This document shows positions 46,280 to 55,410 of a stretch of 64,000 nucleotides of DNA, one piece after another (positions within the stretch are counted from its first letter, which is position 1; the number at the start of each line of letters is the position of its first letter). Source of the DNA: Solibacillus isronensis. GTDB lineage: Bacteria > Bacillota > Bacilli > Bacillales_A > Planococcaceae. A program made the position numbers and the translations under genes. The notes under the pieces were generated by a model. The model saw only the letters and a program-made list of their open reading frames with translations, was not told where the DNA came from and made no database searches. Location: NCBI RefSeq assembly GCF_023715405.1, contig NZ_JAMBOC010000001.1, positions 868,001 to 932,000 on the forward strand. Direction: 5' to 3'.

Positions 46280-47728
46280 ATGACAGTCACTGGTATTTTA
46301 ACCGTCACCTTATTTGTATTAAATATATTGTTTGCTCTCGTATTAATATTCATCAGCCGAAAAAGCGCATCATCTACATGGGCTTGGTTATTTGTACTCT
46401 TTTTCTTACCGATTTTTGGTTTTATTTTATATTTACTAATAGGTCGGAATTTACAGAAGAAACATTTTGTAAGGTGGCATGCGGTCCAGCAGGAGGAAAC
46501 ACTGGAATCATTCCAGGATCAAAAGAATGCGTTGGAAGAAGGGACATACGATTTTCCGAATGCTATTACAAAAAAGCATGAAGCCTTAATTAAGATGAAC
46601 GTCGATTATAACCATTCTTTATTGAGTTCAAAAAATGATGTCAAAATACTGTCGGAAGGGAAAGAAAAATTCCGTTCGGTCATAGAAGATATCGAAAATG
46701 CAAAACAGACCATTCATATTCAGTACTACATCTATAAAATGGATGATGTCGGTAAAAGTATTTTCAATGCGCTCGTCAAAAAAGCGAAAGAGGGCATTGA
46801 AGTGCAGATGATGTACGACGATTTAGGTTCACGTACATTACGCAAAAAGGATCTGAAAAAATTAACGGATGCCGGAGGGCAGGTAGAAGCGTATTTTTCA
46901 TCGTATTTTAAGCTGTTTAATCCACGTATTAATTTTAGGAATCACCGGAAACTTATTATTATTGACGGAAGGGTCGGATATATCGGCGGGTTTAATGTCG
47001 GGAATGAATATGCCTGTCTGGATGACGATATCGGGTATTGGCGCGATACGCATTTGAGAATCGAAGGTAATTCTGTTTATAATATGCAGGCTCATTTTCT
47101 ATTTGACTGGTACCAGGCGAGAAAAGAAGAGCTGACTGAAATCGAACAAAGGTACTTCCCGACGTTTACCGTAGATGCAGACACACCTGTTCAAATTGTG
47201 TCGAGCGGTCCTGATACGGACTTTGAATCAATTAAAAACAGTTATATCCGAATGATTTTAAGTGCCAAAAAGTATGTTTATATTCAATCACCATATTTTG
47301 TACCGGACGAACCATTTATGCATGCGGTTCAAATTGCTGCTTCATCAGGTGTTGATGTGCGCATAATGACGCCCGAAGTAACCGATCATGCTTTCGTATA
47401 TGGAGCCAATTCAGCATACAGCGGCGACTTATTGGAAGTTGGCGGTCGAGTATACCGTTATAAAAAGGGCTTCCTTCATGCAAAAATGATTGTCATTGAC
47501 GATGAAGTGGCGACAATTGGTACGGCTAATATAGATGTCCGAAGTTTTAGCCTGAATTTTGAAATTAACGCCATTCTATATGATGCAAATTTAGCGATAC
47601 AATGCAGAGAGCTGTTCGAAGCAGATATTAAGGAAAGTTTTGAATTAACGAAGGAGCAATACGACGCACGCAAAACTTGGACGAAAATTCGGGAATCCGT
47701 TTCGCGTTTATTATCACCGATTTTATAA
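46280..47728 (+). CDS. cls: Cardiolipin synthase
   Basis: 482 residues, the same length as B. subtilis ClsA. Two N-terminal helices (VTGILTVTLFVLNILFALVL and TWAWLFVLFFLPIFGFILYL) anchor two phospholipase-D motifs: HRKLIIIDGRVGYIGG (about 219) and HAKMIVIDDEVATIGT (about 396). It joins two phosphatidylglycerols to cardiolipin. An ATG nine bases upstream (46271) is in frame, but alignment to the ClsA N-terminus favours 46280. Confidence 0.94.
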   Translation: MTVTGILTVTLFVLNILFALVLIFISRKSASSTWAWLFVLFFLPIFGFILYLLIGRNLQKKHFVRWHAVQQEETLESFQDQKNALEEGTYDFPNAITKKHEALIKMNVDYNHSLLSSKNDVKILSEGKEKFRSVIEDIENAKQTIHIQYYIYKMDDVGKSIFNALVKKAKEGIEVQMMYDDLGSRTLRKKDLKKLTDAGGQVEAYFSSYFKLFNPRINFRNHRKLIIIDGRVGYIGGFNVGNEYACLDDDIGYWRDTHLRIEGNSVYNMQAHFLFDWYQARKEELTEIEQRYFPTFTVDADTPVQIVSSGPDTDFESIKNSYIRMILSAKKYVYIQSPYFVPDEPFMHAVQIAASSGVDVRIMTPEVTDHAFVYGANSAYSGDLLEVGGRVYRYKKGFLHAKMIVIDDEVATIGTANIDVRSFSLNFEINAILYDANLAIQCRELFEADIKESFELTKEQYDARKTWTKIRESVSRLLSPIL

Positions 47729-47734
47729 TGCTAG

Positions 47735-47766
47735 AGCTAGCCGATTACAAAGGCTAGCTTTTTTAT
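47735..47766 (+). terminator. Terminator of cls
   Basis: AGCTAGCC pairs with GGCTAGCT, followed by six Ts. Confidence 0.85.
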
Positions 47767-47852
47767 TTCTAAATCCGAAATATTTTCGAGCATTATAACT
47801 TATTTTTTAGTAAAATATGAATTGAACTACAATTCAGAAAGTAGGTAATAGA

Positions 47853-49649
47853 ATGGTAAATGTTAAATATCCTGAAGTTTGGGATTTGGATGTTTTTTTC
47901 CCTGGTGGTAGTGCTTCTCCACAATTAATCGAGCATATTGAAAGTTTGACACCTAAACTGGAAGTATTAAAAGAGAAAATTGACAAATTCGAAGTACCTC
48001 AAAATAGTGATGCTGCATTAGAAATCCAATCGGTATTGGAAAGCATCAAAGAAGTAATGCTGCATATTTCCCAGGCAGGGGCGATGCTTTCTTGCTTAAC
48101 TGCACAAGACACGACGGATCGTGATGCATTACTATTGCAAGGCCAATTATCAGGGATAGCGGCAAATTCATCGCCGATTCTGGAAAGCTTCAATCAAAAA
48201 TTGGGTAAAATCGAACAGTCAACTTTCGAAGCATTATTGCAGACAGAAGAATTGGCTCAATTCGAATTCATCTTAACGGAATGGCGCGAAAAATCGAAAG
48301 AGTCATTATCGGAAGAAGAAGAAGCGCTAATTTCAGCATTAGGTGTTGATGGATACAGTTCTTGGGGCCAGCTTTATAACATGCTGATCGGCGATATTAA
48401 AGTGGAAGTAGAAGTGGACGGCGAAAAGAAATTACTTTCAGTTGGACAAGCGAACAATTTAAGTTCGCATAAGGACCGCACAGTGCGAAAAGCGGCATTT
48501 GAAGCATTGGAAAAAGTGTTTACAGAGCGTGAAGAGTTCTTTGCAAAAACATTAAATCACTTGGCAGGTTTCCGGTTAGCCGTTTATAAAAAGCGCGGCT
48601 GGGACTCAGTAACAAAAGAGCCGCTACAAATTAACCGCATGAAACAGGAAACAATCGATGCGATGTGGGGTGCCATTACATCTCGTAAGTCGACATTTGC
48701 AGGTTATTTGCAGCATAAAGCAAATCTGTTAGGTACAGAGAATTTAGACTGGTTTGACTTTGATGCACCGGTCACGGATTCAACAGCTACAATGTCATAT
48801 CAGGAAGGTGCTGAGTTTATCCTGAAGCATTTTGGCCGCTTTGGTTCAGAAATGGAAAGCTTTGCACGTACAGCGTTTGAAGACGGGTGGATTGAAGCGG
48901 AAGACCGTGATAATAAACGTCCAGGCGGTTTCTGTACAGGAATGCCGTTATCAGAGCAATCTCGTATTTTCATGACTTACTCCGGATCGATGTCAAATGT
49001 TTCCACACTGGCACATGAACTGGGACATGCTTTCCATTCGTATGCACTGCGCCCTGTTCATCCATTGAACCGCCGCTATGCAATGAATGTTGCTGAAACA
49101 GCTTCAACGTTCGCAGAAATGATTGTTGCAGATGCAGCAGTTGAAGAAGCAACAACTGAACAGGAAAAGATTGCGTTACTGGAAGATAAAATTCAGCGTT
49201 CAGTTGCTTTCTTTATGAATATCCATGCGCGTTACTTGTTTGAAACTCGTTTTTATGATGAGCGCAAAAAAGGCATTGTATCAACGAAACGCTTGAACGA
49301 ACTGATGGAAGAAGCTCAAATTGAAGCACATGCAGGCGGGTTAGGGGAAACACATCCGCATTTCTGGGCATCAAAAATGCACTTCTATATTACAGGTGTA
49401 CCGTTCTATAACTTCCCGTACACATTTGGTTATTTATTCTCATTAAGCATTTACGCGAAAGCAAAAGAAGAAGGTAAAGGCTTTGAAGAGAAGTATATGG
49501 CTCTGTTGCGTGACACAGCGATCATGACAGTTGAAGAATTGGCAATGAAGCATTTAGGCGAAGACATTACGAAAGAAGATTTCTGGTTAAAAGGAATCTC
49601 ACTTTGCGAAAAAGATGTCGAGGAATTTATTGCGTTAACATCGAAATAG
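47853..49649 (+). CDS. pepF: Oligoendopeptidase F family metallopeptidase (M3)
   Basis: 598 residues, cytoplasmic. The zinc site is STLAHELGHAFHSY (about 385-398) with the third ligand in VAETASTFAEMIVADAAVE. The N-terminal helical domain begins EVWDLDVFFPGG. The C-terminal part has YITGVPFYNFPYTFGYLFSL. It belongs to the M3B PepF clade that degrades short peptides. AGAAAGTAGG lies before the ATG. Monocistronic with its own terminator. Confidence 0.93.
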   Translation: MVNVKYPEVWDLDVFFPGGSASPQLIEHIESLTPKLEVLKEKIDKFEVPQNSDAALEIQSVLESIKEVMLHISQAGAMLSCLTAQDTTDRDALLLQGQLSGIAANSSPILESFNQKLGKIEQSTFEALLQTEELAQFEFILTEWREKSKESLSEEEEALISALGVDGYSSWGQLYNMLIGDIKVEVEVDGEKKLLSVGQANNLSSHKDRTVRKAAFEALEKVFTEREEFFAKTLNHLAGFRLAVYKKRGWDSVTKEPLQINRMKQETIDAMWGAITSRKSTFAGYLQHKANLLGTENLDWFDFDAPVTDSTATMSYQEGAEFILKHFGRFGSEMESFARTAFEDGWIEAEDRDNKRPGGFCTGMPLSEQSRIFMTYSGSMSNVSTLAHELGHAFHSYALRPVHPLNRRYAMNVAETASTFAEMIVADAAVEEATTEQEKIALLEDKIQRSVAFFMNIHARYLFETRFYDERKKGIVSTKRLNELMEEAQIEAHAGGLGETHPHFWASKMHFYITGVPFYNFPYTFGYLFSLSIYAKAKEEGKGFEEKYMALLRDTAIMTVEELAMKHLGEDITKEDFWLKGISLCEKDVEEFIALTSK

Positions 49650-49653
49650 GTTG

Positions 49654-49690
49654 AAAAAAGGGGCAGTGCAAAACACACAGCCCCTTTTTA
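49654..49690. terminator. Bidirectional terminator
   Basis: AAAAAGGGGC pairs with GCCCCTTTTT between convergent genes. Confidence 0.85.
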
Positions 49691-49714
49691 TGTTCTATTA
49701 TACTTTTATTAAAC

Positions 49715-50770
49715 TTATAGCGGTTTTTTATGCAGCGTAAATCCTACTGTATCCGCATCACGTATAGTAATCGTATACGTACCGCTTACTTGATCATGCT
49801 TTACATCAATATTGTCCAATCCTTTATCATAACGGAAGAGAATTTCACCTTCTGCCGATTTATAAACAACATGCAAATCATCCCGTTTCACTTCGAATGT
49901 AGGCGTGAAGTCTGGATTGCGGTCGGTGAATTCATTGATAAACAATTTGGCACCTTGTTCAACGAAATCTTCCCGATTCTCAGGTGGTGCAATTGCTTCA
50001 TAAATATTATGCACCGATGCGTCTAGTTCAATATATTTGCCATGTTCAAATTCCTCGTCAATCGCTCTTTGTAGGTGGAGAGTCTCCTCTTCATTGATCG
50101 ATTCCGCGATTTTCTCATATAATTCCTTCATGAGCATTTTTGTTTTCTTTTTGTCGGACGCGATCGGAGTGGCCTGCAAGAAAGTTTCCATGAAAAACTT
50201 CGCCGGTTCGCCATCCGATTGTTTATCCAATACATAAACATTTTCTTCGAGCGGATCATAATTCATTCGAATGAGTGCACATTTTTGTACACGACTCGAT
50301 GCATCAGGCAAAATATTTTCGATTGTTTTCAAATGCAGTGTTTCCAAATCAATCTGTACCGCGTCTTTTGGATCCAGCTTTAACAGTAGAATATAGTCTT
50401 CGCCAATAAGTTCGATATGCGCGACAAAGACCGAGCCGTTACTGTTCGATACCGTTTGCATAATTTGATACAGTTTATTTGATAAATCATTGGCTAGCGA
50501 TAAGAAATGGGTATCATCAGGATATTCTACATAACGGTTCATTTTAGTCAGAATATCATTGTCACGGTCTAAAAATTTACATGCAACAGATTTCGGACTA
50601 TTCATCGTTGCATCTATGTATGATTCAAAGAACTGATTATACACTTCATATTGAAGTGCGGATAAATCCATTGTCTCACTTGCAGATACAAAACGGCTTT
50701 GCTGCATATCCAGCAATGTAACAGCCATCCGTTTCATTTGGATTGATAATGTTGTTTCAACTTCATTCAT
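49715..50770 (-). CDS. NdpA/YejK-like nucleoid-associated protein
   Basis: 351 residues without signal peptide or membrane helix. The central part, FVAHIELIGEDYILLLKLDP and QKCALIRMN followed by DGEPAKFFMETFLQ, matches the layout of the NdpA family (VARIDL, YLTFLKGR, VADFFMDFLG in E. coli YejK). The N- and C-terminal thirds diverge. The role in chromosome organisation is inferred from distant relatives. AAAGGAG ten bases before ATG 50770 sets the start; a longer frame from 50833 lacks a ribosome site. Confidence 0.7.
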   Translation of the reverse strand: MNEVETTLSIQMKRMAVTLLDMQQSRFVSASETMDLSALQYEVYNQFFESYIDATMNSPKSVACKFLDRDNDILTKMNRYVEYPDDTHFLSLANDLSNKLYQIMQTVSNSNGSVFVAHIELIGEDYILLLKLDPKDAVQIDLETLHLKTIENILPDASSRVQKCALIRMNYDPLEENVYVLDKQSDGEPAKFFMETFLQATPIASDKKKTKMLMKELYEKIAESINEEETLHLQRAIDEEFEHGKYIELDASVHNIYEAIAPPENREDFVEQGAKLFINEFTDRNPDFTPTFEVKRDDLHVVYKSAEGEILFRYDKGLDNIDVKHDQVSGTYTITIRDADTVGFTLHKKPL

Positions 50771-50847
50771 CTTTACATAACTCCTTTTAAATTCCGATTT
50801 TTCAAGTATAGCGGACATCATGAAAATTTGCACGGACTCTAATTCAG

Positions 50848-50876
50848 TTTACAAACGTGAACATATGTGTTATGAT
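50848..50876 (+). promoter_or_regulatory. Consensus-like SigA promoter in an intergenic region
   Basis: TTTACA and TATGAT are exactly 17 bases apart, pointing into a 260-bp structured region with only a 29-codon frame. Confidence 0.6.
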
Positions 50877-50882
50877 TGTTTT

Positions 50883-51165
50883 TGTGCTATTTTAGATAGT
50901 GCTATAAATGAATTGGCATTTCTGCTAGTGTTTTTGAAGATACTTATTCACACTGGCGCAAGCTTCAGGGCTGCAAGGACATAGTAGCAGGTTGGGACTA
51001 TGTTGCTTAAGTTAGAAGAGATTAGTAGAATTTTACCGCGGTTAAAACTGGAGTTGTGCACTCCGAATAAATATAAATTCCCCGGATGATCGGGTTGAGA
51101 CTTTCATTTATTTATAAATCTATCTATTAAATACTAAAGGGGTCCCCAATATTTGGGGGCCCCTT
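50883..51165 (+). ncRNA. Candidate structured transcript (unknown)
   Basis: Downstream of a good promoter lie GACATAGT/ACTATGTT (50978-51004 region), a near-palindrome TTTTACCGCGGTTAAAA, GGAGT/ACTCC, and CCCCG/CGGGT hairpins, ending with a 12-bp stem (AAGGGG-CCCCAA with TTGGGG-CCCCTT, 51137-51165). I cannot assign it to a known RNA family. The last stem lacks a T-run on the plus strand. Confidence 0.4.
51000..51089 (+). CDS. Possible small ORF (29 aa) in the structured region
   Basis: ATG at 51000 with AGGTTGGG upstream opens 29 codons, MLLKLEEISRILPRLK to YKFPG. The start codon lies in the 3' arm of a hairpin and its ribosome site in the loop. It could be a leader or small regulatory peptide, or chance. 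Confidence 0.3.
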   Translation: MLLKLEEISRILPRLKLELCTPNKYKFPG

Positions 51166-51180
51166 GTCCAATTCTCCGAA

Positions 51181-51212
51181 TAAAAACCATCCAAATCGGT
51201 TTGGATGGCACA
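51181..51212 (-). terminator. Terminator of the 23-aa gene
   Basis: CCATCCAAA pairs with TTTGGATGG; on the minus strand TTTTTA follows. Confidence 0.8.
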
Positions 51213-51222
51213 TTAAAAAATA

Positions 51223-51294
51223 TTAGTCCGTGAAGCATAAAGAAGTCATATACCCAAGCATTAGTAATAATCCAAGACCCATAACAATGTCCAT
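51223..51294 (-). CDS. Very small membrane peptide (23 aa)
   Basis: The frame MDIVMGLGLLLMLG to CFTD is one hydrophobic helix with an acidic C-terminus. AAGGGAGG seven to eight bases before the ATG and a terminator 10 bases after the stop make a compact, complete gene. It is reminiscent of KdpF/CydX-size accessory peptides, but no partner is encoded nearby. Confidence 0.6.
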   Translation of the reverse strand: MDIVMGLGLLLMLGYMTSLCFTD

Positions 51295-51441
51295 TTTTTA
51301 GAACCTCCCTTAATATAACCTACAATATCTTCCTTTTTTATTGTACAATGATTACAATAAAGATGAAACTATTTGTTATAATATTCGTATATATTAAGAA
51401 GAGCGTTTTAAAATTATACATAATAAAAGTGGGTGATAGAC

Positions 51442-52035
51442 TTGAAAAAATGGATTTACAAATCTCTTGTTGTCTCCGTTGCGTTATTATCGTTTGGTTT
51501 AATTACACCAAAGCATGAAATTTGGGCCAATTTTGATGAAGACCGGCATGGCAAATCGGCATTGGATCGTCCAAGCGACAACCATATTTCAGCTGCCTAT
51601 CAGTTGGATGATATTATCGTTGATGAAAAACCGCTGCCAACTACAGATGACTTTGTGTCTGCTGCAAAAGAACAATCATACATAAAATTTGGAACAAAAG
51701 TCGGACCGGTTATTGAACAACAATTCGAAACGAATATTTTCCCGAAAATCGAAGAAGCTATTGTAATGACTGTGGAACGAGTTGGTAATGAAAAACTGCG
51801 TAACTTAACGGTTTCCGAAAAACCGAGTGGAGATTATTCAGAAAAAATCTTCCACATTGTTGACAGCAAATCAAAAACAGACGTAATCCGCTTCCATGTG
51901 CGAACAGAGAACCGTCCTTTTGATGGCTACTATTACAATTTCCACTATCATACGTTTGAAGACAACTATTCAAAGCATTACGACCTTGGCGAGATTTACT
52001 GGAGCAAAAACACACCGCCTAAGTGGTTATCATAG
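51442..52035 (+). CDS. ypjP: YpjP-like protein
   Basis: 197 residues with an N-terminal hydrophobic segment (KKWIYKSLVVSVALLSFGLI). HGKSALDRPSDNHISAAYQL, IEQQFETNIFPKIEEAIV and YYYNFHYHTFEDNYSKHYDL match YpjP proteins of Bacillus, whose function is unknown. It lies upstream of thyA-dfrA, as ypjP lies near thyB-dfrA in B. subtilis. Start TTG 51442 follows GGGTGA by six bases; a GTG at 51433 is in frame but overlaps that site. Confidence 0.83.
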   Translation: MKKWIYKSLVVSVALLSFGLITPKHEIWANFDEDRHGKSALDRPSDNHISAAYQLDDIIVDEKPLPTTDDFVSAAKEQSYIKFGTKVGPVIEQQFETNIFPKIEEAIVMTVERVGNEKLRNLTVSEKPSGDYSEKIFHIVDSKSKTDVIRFHVRTENRPFDGYYYNFHYHTFEDNYSKHYDLGEIYWSKNTPPKWLS

Positions 52036-52043
52036 CAAAATAG

Positions 52044-52073
52044 AGCACCCGCCAACTGGTCGGGTGCTTTTTT
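52044..52073 (+). terminator. Terminator of ypjP
   Basis: AGCACCCG pairs with CGGGTGCT, followed by TTTTT. Confidence 0.87.
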
Positions 52074-52094
52074 AAAGCTTTAAAAATTCTTATT

Positions 52095-52184
52095 CTATTT
52101 TTCGATTTTCTTCTTTCCGGAATTAGCGGCAAAAATTCCGCTAGCTAATGCAATAATGATTGCTACCCATGTCCAAAAACTCAT
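52095..52184 (-). CDS. Small membrane peptide (29 aa)
   Basis: The frame MSFWTWVAIIIALASG to KKKIEK is one hydrophobic helix with a lysine-rich cytoplasmic tail. GAGGTG seven bases before the ATG supports translation. The 250 bp upstream, to 52443, holds no other gene that I can see. Confidence 0.55.
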   Translation of the reverse strand: MSFWTWVAIIIALASGIFAANSGKKKIEK

Positions 52185-52443
52185 AATTTCACCTCGTTAA
52201 ATTTAATCTCTCCTTACACTATACACTTTTGGAAGATTATTTCCAAAAAATGATAAACGATTACTGATGAATTATCAACAATACACTTTTTTTTCCACGA
52301 AAAAGGGAGATTCCATATTAAAGTTTTAGCAAGGAGCTCCAAAATTTGGTGCTTATTCTTCCATCCTTTGCCAAAAGAAACATAAGCGATCAAAGCTTAA
52401 ATAATCTGTGATTGGCCAACCTTTAATTTAGGGAGTGGTAATC

Positions 52444-52548
52444 TTGGAAAACAGATTTTTCTTAGGTTTATTTAATGGCCTGATTTTAAGCATTATATTA
52501 TGGACCTCTATTTTTGGATGGATAAAGATATTAACAGGTTTATTTTAA
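52444..52548 (+). CDS. Small membrane peptide (34 aa)
   Basis: TTG start after GGGAGTGG; the frame MENRFFLGLFNGLIL to LTGLF is nearly all hydrophobic with aromatic residues. It has no clear terminator of its own on the plus strand. Family unknown. Confidence 0.5.
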   Translation: MENRFFLGLFNGLILSIILWTSIFGWIKILTGLF

Positions 52549-52626
52549 GTATTATAAAATATGCGAAGAGAAGAACTTTATTTAAATAAGTTTACTTAAT
52601 CCCAAGATTAAAGTACTGAATAAGCT

Positions 52627-52662
52627 AAAAGACCAGGTACTCATTATCGAGCGCCTGGTCTT
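52627..52662 (-). terminator. Terminator of the DUF378 gene
   Basis: AAGACCAGG pairs with CCTGGTCTT; on the minus strand TTTTAGC follows. Confidence 0.75.
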
Positions 52663-52690
52663 GTGCTTTGCTTTTGTTAATATTTCTGAA

Positions 52691-53032
52691 TTACTTCTCT
52701 TTATTGTCGTTATTGTTATTGTTGTTTTTGTTTTTTTGCTTTGCATATTCTGAGAAATCGGCTTCCTTACCAGCTTCCATATTATAATTCGGTCTGTTCG
52801 TTGCTCTTGTATGAGTAACGGTTGCATTGTCTTCTTCGTCAAGATTTTTCATTAACAGAGGAATACATGCAAGACCGGCAAGACCGACAAGTGCATAAAT
52901 AATCCGTGATAACCCGGCAGTTTGACCGCCGAATAATGATGCGACTAAATCAAATTTGAAAAAGCCGATAAGTCCCCAGTTAATTGCTCCAATAATTACA
53001 AGTACGAGGGCAATTCTATATAATGCTCCCAT
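52691..53032 (-). CDS. DUF378 (YuzA-like) membrane protein
   Basis: 113 residues. Two helices with the DUF378 signature IALVLVIIGAINWGLIGFFK and IIYALVGLAGLACI are followed by a hydrophilic tail that ends in an asparagine run (a low-complexity tract of AAT/AAC codons, 52700-52735). Function unknown. GGAGAGG precedes the ATG. The 435 bp upstream to 53468 holds no evident gene. Confidence 0.88.
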   Translation of the reverse strand: MGALYRIALVLVIIGAINWGLIGFFKFDLVASLFGGQTAGLSRIIYALVGLAGLACIPLLMKNLDEEDNATVTHTRATNRPNYNMEAGKEADFSEYAKQKNKNNNNNNDNKEK

Positions 53033-53468
53033 TTAAAACCTCTCCTTTATTTTAGATAAAGAAGTTCATTCGGTATGTAAAAAACACATACAAAAGAAAT
53101 TCAAGTATCTATTTCTGCTCGTATTTTTCCCGGGAACCGATTGTTTATACTTCTTTTTTTAAAAAGAAAATGTATCAAAATACGAATAAAAATGTCCCTT
53201 TGAAAATAAAAATAATTAAAAATAGGAAATAATATCTGCAGCAACAAAGCGGGAAATATATAGTTCTGATTTCGTAATAAATAAAGCGAAAGTTATTTAT
53301 TTAACGTTGGGAATAGAGTATCCGGCGATTTATCATAATATTACTATGCGGTTGATAAAAGGACCTTAATTTTTTTGTGTAATTTACAAAAATTTAAAAA
53401 TTAAAGGTGAATTTTTATGTAACTCGAGGTATAATATTTGTATACTATAGTAAAAAGGAGGACTGCCG

Positions 53469-53660
53469 ATGATAACCGGTCAGTTAGGGCGAGCATTCCA
53501 ATTAGCGGAAAAACATAAGCTCGACGTAAATACAATTTTGGAATTAACGAAAATTATTGCAAAAGAAGTAAATGGTGCTCAAAAAATTGAGGACAAAATT
53601 TTACTGCAAATGATTCAAATTCTGGAAAACAACAAAACAATTCTTAGGGAGGCAACATAA
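53469..53660 (+). CDS. Small helical protein (63 aa), unknown
   Basis: A soluble, helix-rich frame, LGRAFQLAEKHKLDVNTILE then KIEDKILLQMIQILENNK. AAAAGGAGG lies nine bases before the ATG and TATAAT occurs 35 bp upstream. Family not recognised. Confidence 0.65.
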   Translation: MITGQLGRAFQLAEKHKLDVNTILELTKIIAKEVNGAQKIEDKILLQMIQILENNKTILREAT

Positions 53661-53663
53661 AAA

Positions 53664-53711
53664 TTGACGCAAACGATTGAGCTATACGATGACTTAGACA
53701 CATTTGACTAA
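53664..53711 (+). CDS. Possible 15-aa ORF after the 63-aa gene
   Basis: TTG start with GGGAGG eleven bases upstream (within the previous gene) opens MTQTIELYDDLDTFD, whose stop overlaps the terminator stem. Acidic, very short; may be chance. Confidence 0.3.
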   Translation: MTQTIELYDDLDTFD

Positions 53712-53750
53712 AGGCGCTACTCAGCAGACGAAATACGAGTAGCGCCTTTT
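53710..53750 (+). terminator. Terminator
   Basis: AAAGGCGCTACTC pairs perfectly with GAGTAGCGCCTTT, followed by TATT. Confidence 0.87.
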
Positions 53751-53896
53751 ATTGTACCCTTTTTTATACATATTAATTTAGAATCATTAATAAATTTTCG
53801 CTCAGTAGGATTTTCGAGCGATTTTGCAGATTGACGTGTTTTTCTCACCATAAGTCTATATAATAAACGGAGAACATTCTTTAGGAGTGAAAAACA

Positions 53897-54874
53897 ATGG
53901 TACATGCAGATCATACATACTTAAATTTATTGCAATATATTTTGGACAACGGGACAGATAAATCTGACCGTACAGGAACAGGGACACGCAGCGTTTTCGG
54001 CTATCAGATGCGCTTTAATTTACAGGAAGGCTTTCCGCTTTTAACGACTAAGCGCGTACCGTTTAAACTTGTTGCAAGTGAACTTCTTTGGTTTATTAAA
54101 GGTGATACGAATATCCGCTATTTACTTCAGAACAACAACCATATTTGGGATGAATGGGCATTTAAAAAGTGGGTAGAATCAGAAGAGTACATCGGACCTG
54201 ATATGAGTGACTTTGGACGACGCTCCCTAATTGATGAAGCGTTTAATGAACAGTATCAAATAGAACTTTCTGCATTTTGTGAACGTGTTTTACATGATGA
54301 TGAATTTGCTTCAAAATACGGAGATTTGGGTAATGTTTACGGGAAACAGTGGCGTAATTGGACAACTTCAGAGGGTGAATCGATTGATCAATTGCAAGAT
54401 GCAATCGATTTGATTAAACATAATCCGGATTCGCGTCGTATTATCGTGAATGCATGGAACCCGGAAGATGTGATCGATGCTGGAGGAAAGGGCAGTAAAG
54501 CGGCTTTACCGCCATGTCACGTGATGTTCCAGTTCTACGTTGCTGAGGGTAAATTGAGCTGTATGCTTACGCAGCGCAGTGCAGATACATTTTTAGGGGT
54601 GCCTTTTAACATTGCGAGCTATGCATTGCTGACGCATTTAATTGCCCATGAATGTGGACTTGAAGTAGGTGAGTTTGTGCATAGCATGGCCGATACCCAT
54701 ATTTATTCAAACCATTTTGAACAAGTAAAAGAACAGCTTACTCGTGAGCCGAAGCAATTGCCGATCTTAAAGTTAAATCAAGATAAGCAATCGATCTTTG
54801 ATTTTGAAATGGAAGATATTTCGCTTGAAGGCTATCATCCGCATCCAACAATTAAAGCACCGATTGCAGTATAA
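53897..54874 (+). CDS. thyA: Thymidylate synthase
   Basis: 325 residues making dTMP from dUMP with methylenetetrahydrofolate. [20 protein letters not shown] at the start, catalytic cysteine in [32 protein letters not shown] and the [12 protein letters not shown] segment are invariant family regions. An insert around residues 85-140 ([17 protein letters not shown]) makes it the longer Lactobacillus casei-like form. AGGAGTG precedes the ATG. It is coupled to dfrA, which regenerates the folate it oxidises. Confidence 0.97.
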   Translation: MVHADHTYLNLLQYILDNGTDKSDRTGTGTRSVFGYQMRFNLQEGFPLLTTKRVPFKLVASELLWFIKGDTNIRYLLQNNNHIWDEWAFKKWVESEEYIGPDMSDFGRRSLIDEAFNEQYQIELSAFCERVLHDDEFASKYGDLGNVYGKQWRNWTTSEGESIDQLQDAIDLIKHNPDSRRIIVNAWNPEDVIDAGGKGSKAALPPCHVMFQFYVAEGKLSCMLTQRSADTFLGVPFNIASYALLTHLIAHECGLEVGEFVHSMADTHIYSNHFEQVKEQLTREPKQLPILKLNQDKQSIFDFEMEDISLEGYHPHPTIKAPIAV

Positions 54875-54886
54875 AGGGGGGGCACG

Positions 54887-55357
54887 ATGATTTCATTAAT
54901 CGTTGCGCATGATGAAAACCGGGTAATTGGCTATCAAAACGATTTGCCATGGTATTTACCGGGTGATTTGAAATACTTTAAAGAAATGACAATGGGAAAA
55001 CCGATGATTATGGGCCGTAAAACCTACGATTCAATTGGACGACCTTTGCCGGGACGCCGAAATATTGTCATTACTCGAAATGAAAACTTTACAGCAGAAG
55101 GAATTGAAGTAGTAGGAAACCTGGAAGAAGCATTGGCGCTAGTTGAAGGTGAAGAAGAAGTGATGATCATTGGCGGTGCCCAAATATTTGAGCAGTCGAT
55201 GGCCATTGCCGATCGGTTATATATTACATTCATCAACCATAGTTTTAAAGGGGATACTTATTTTCCGTCATACGATGACTGGAAGAAGATCTCATGCCTC
55301 GAGCCTATCGAGTCCGAAGATGGATATACGTTCCAGTACTGTATTTACGAAAAATAG
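54887..55357 (+). CDS. dfrA: Dihydrofolate reductase
   Basis: 156 residues, NADPH-dependent. MISLIVAHDENRVIGYQNDL, PWYLPGDLKYFKEMTMGKPM, GRKTYDSIGRPLPGRRN and MIIGGAQIFEQ are the canonical active-site and cofactor segments; the proton-donor acid is in the GDLKYFK helix. AAAGGGGGG precedes the ATG, 12 bases after thyA. Confidence 0.96.
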   Translation: MISLIVAHDENRVIGYQNDLPWYLPGDLKYFKEMTMGKPMIMGRKTYDSIGRPLPGRRNIVITRNENFTAEGIEVVGNLEEALALVEGEEEVMIIGGAQIFEQSMAIADRLYITFINHSFKGDTYFPSYDDWKKISCLEPIESEDGYTFQYCIYEK

Positions 55358-55371
55358 CTGTTAAAAACAAA

Positions 55372-55410
55372 AGGACGTGCTGAATCAAAACTTCAGCATG
55401 TCCTTTTCTT
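55372..55410. terminator. Bidirectional terminator
   Basis: AAAAGGACGTGCTGAA pairs with TTCAGCATGTCCTTTT (one G-T pair). Confidence 0.87.

Noticed and set aside
50940..51010. c-di-GMP or 6S-type RNA in the intergenic region
   Set aside because: The conserved core sequences of those families are not present.
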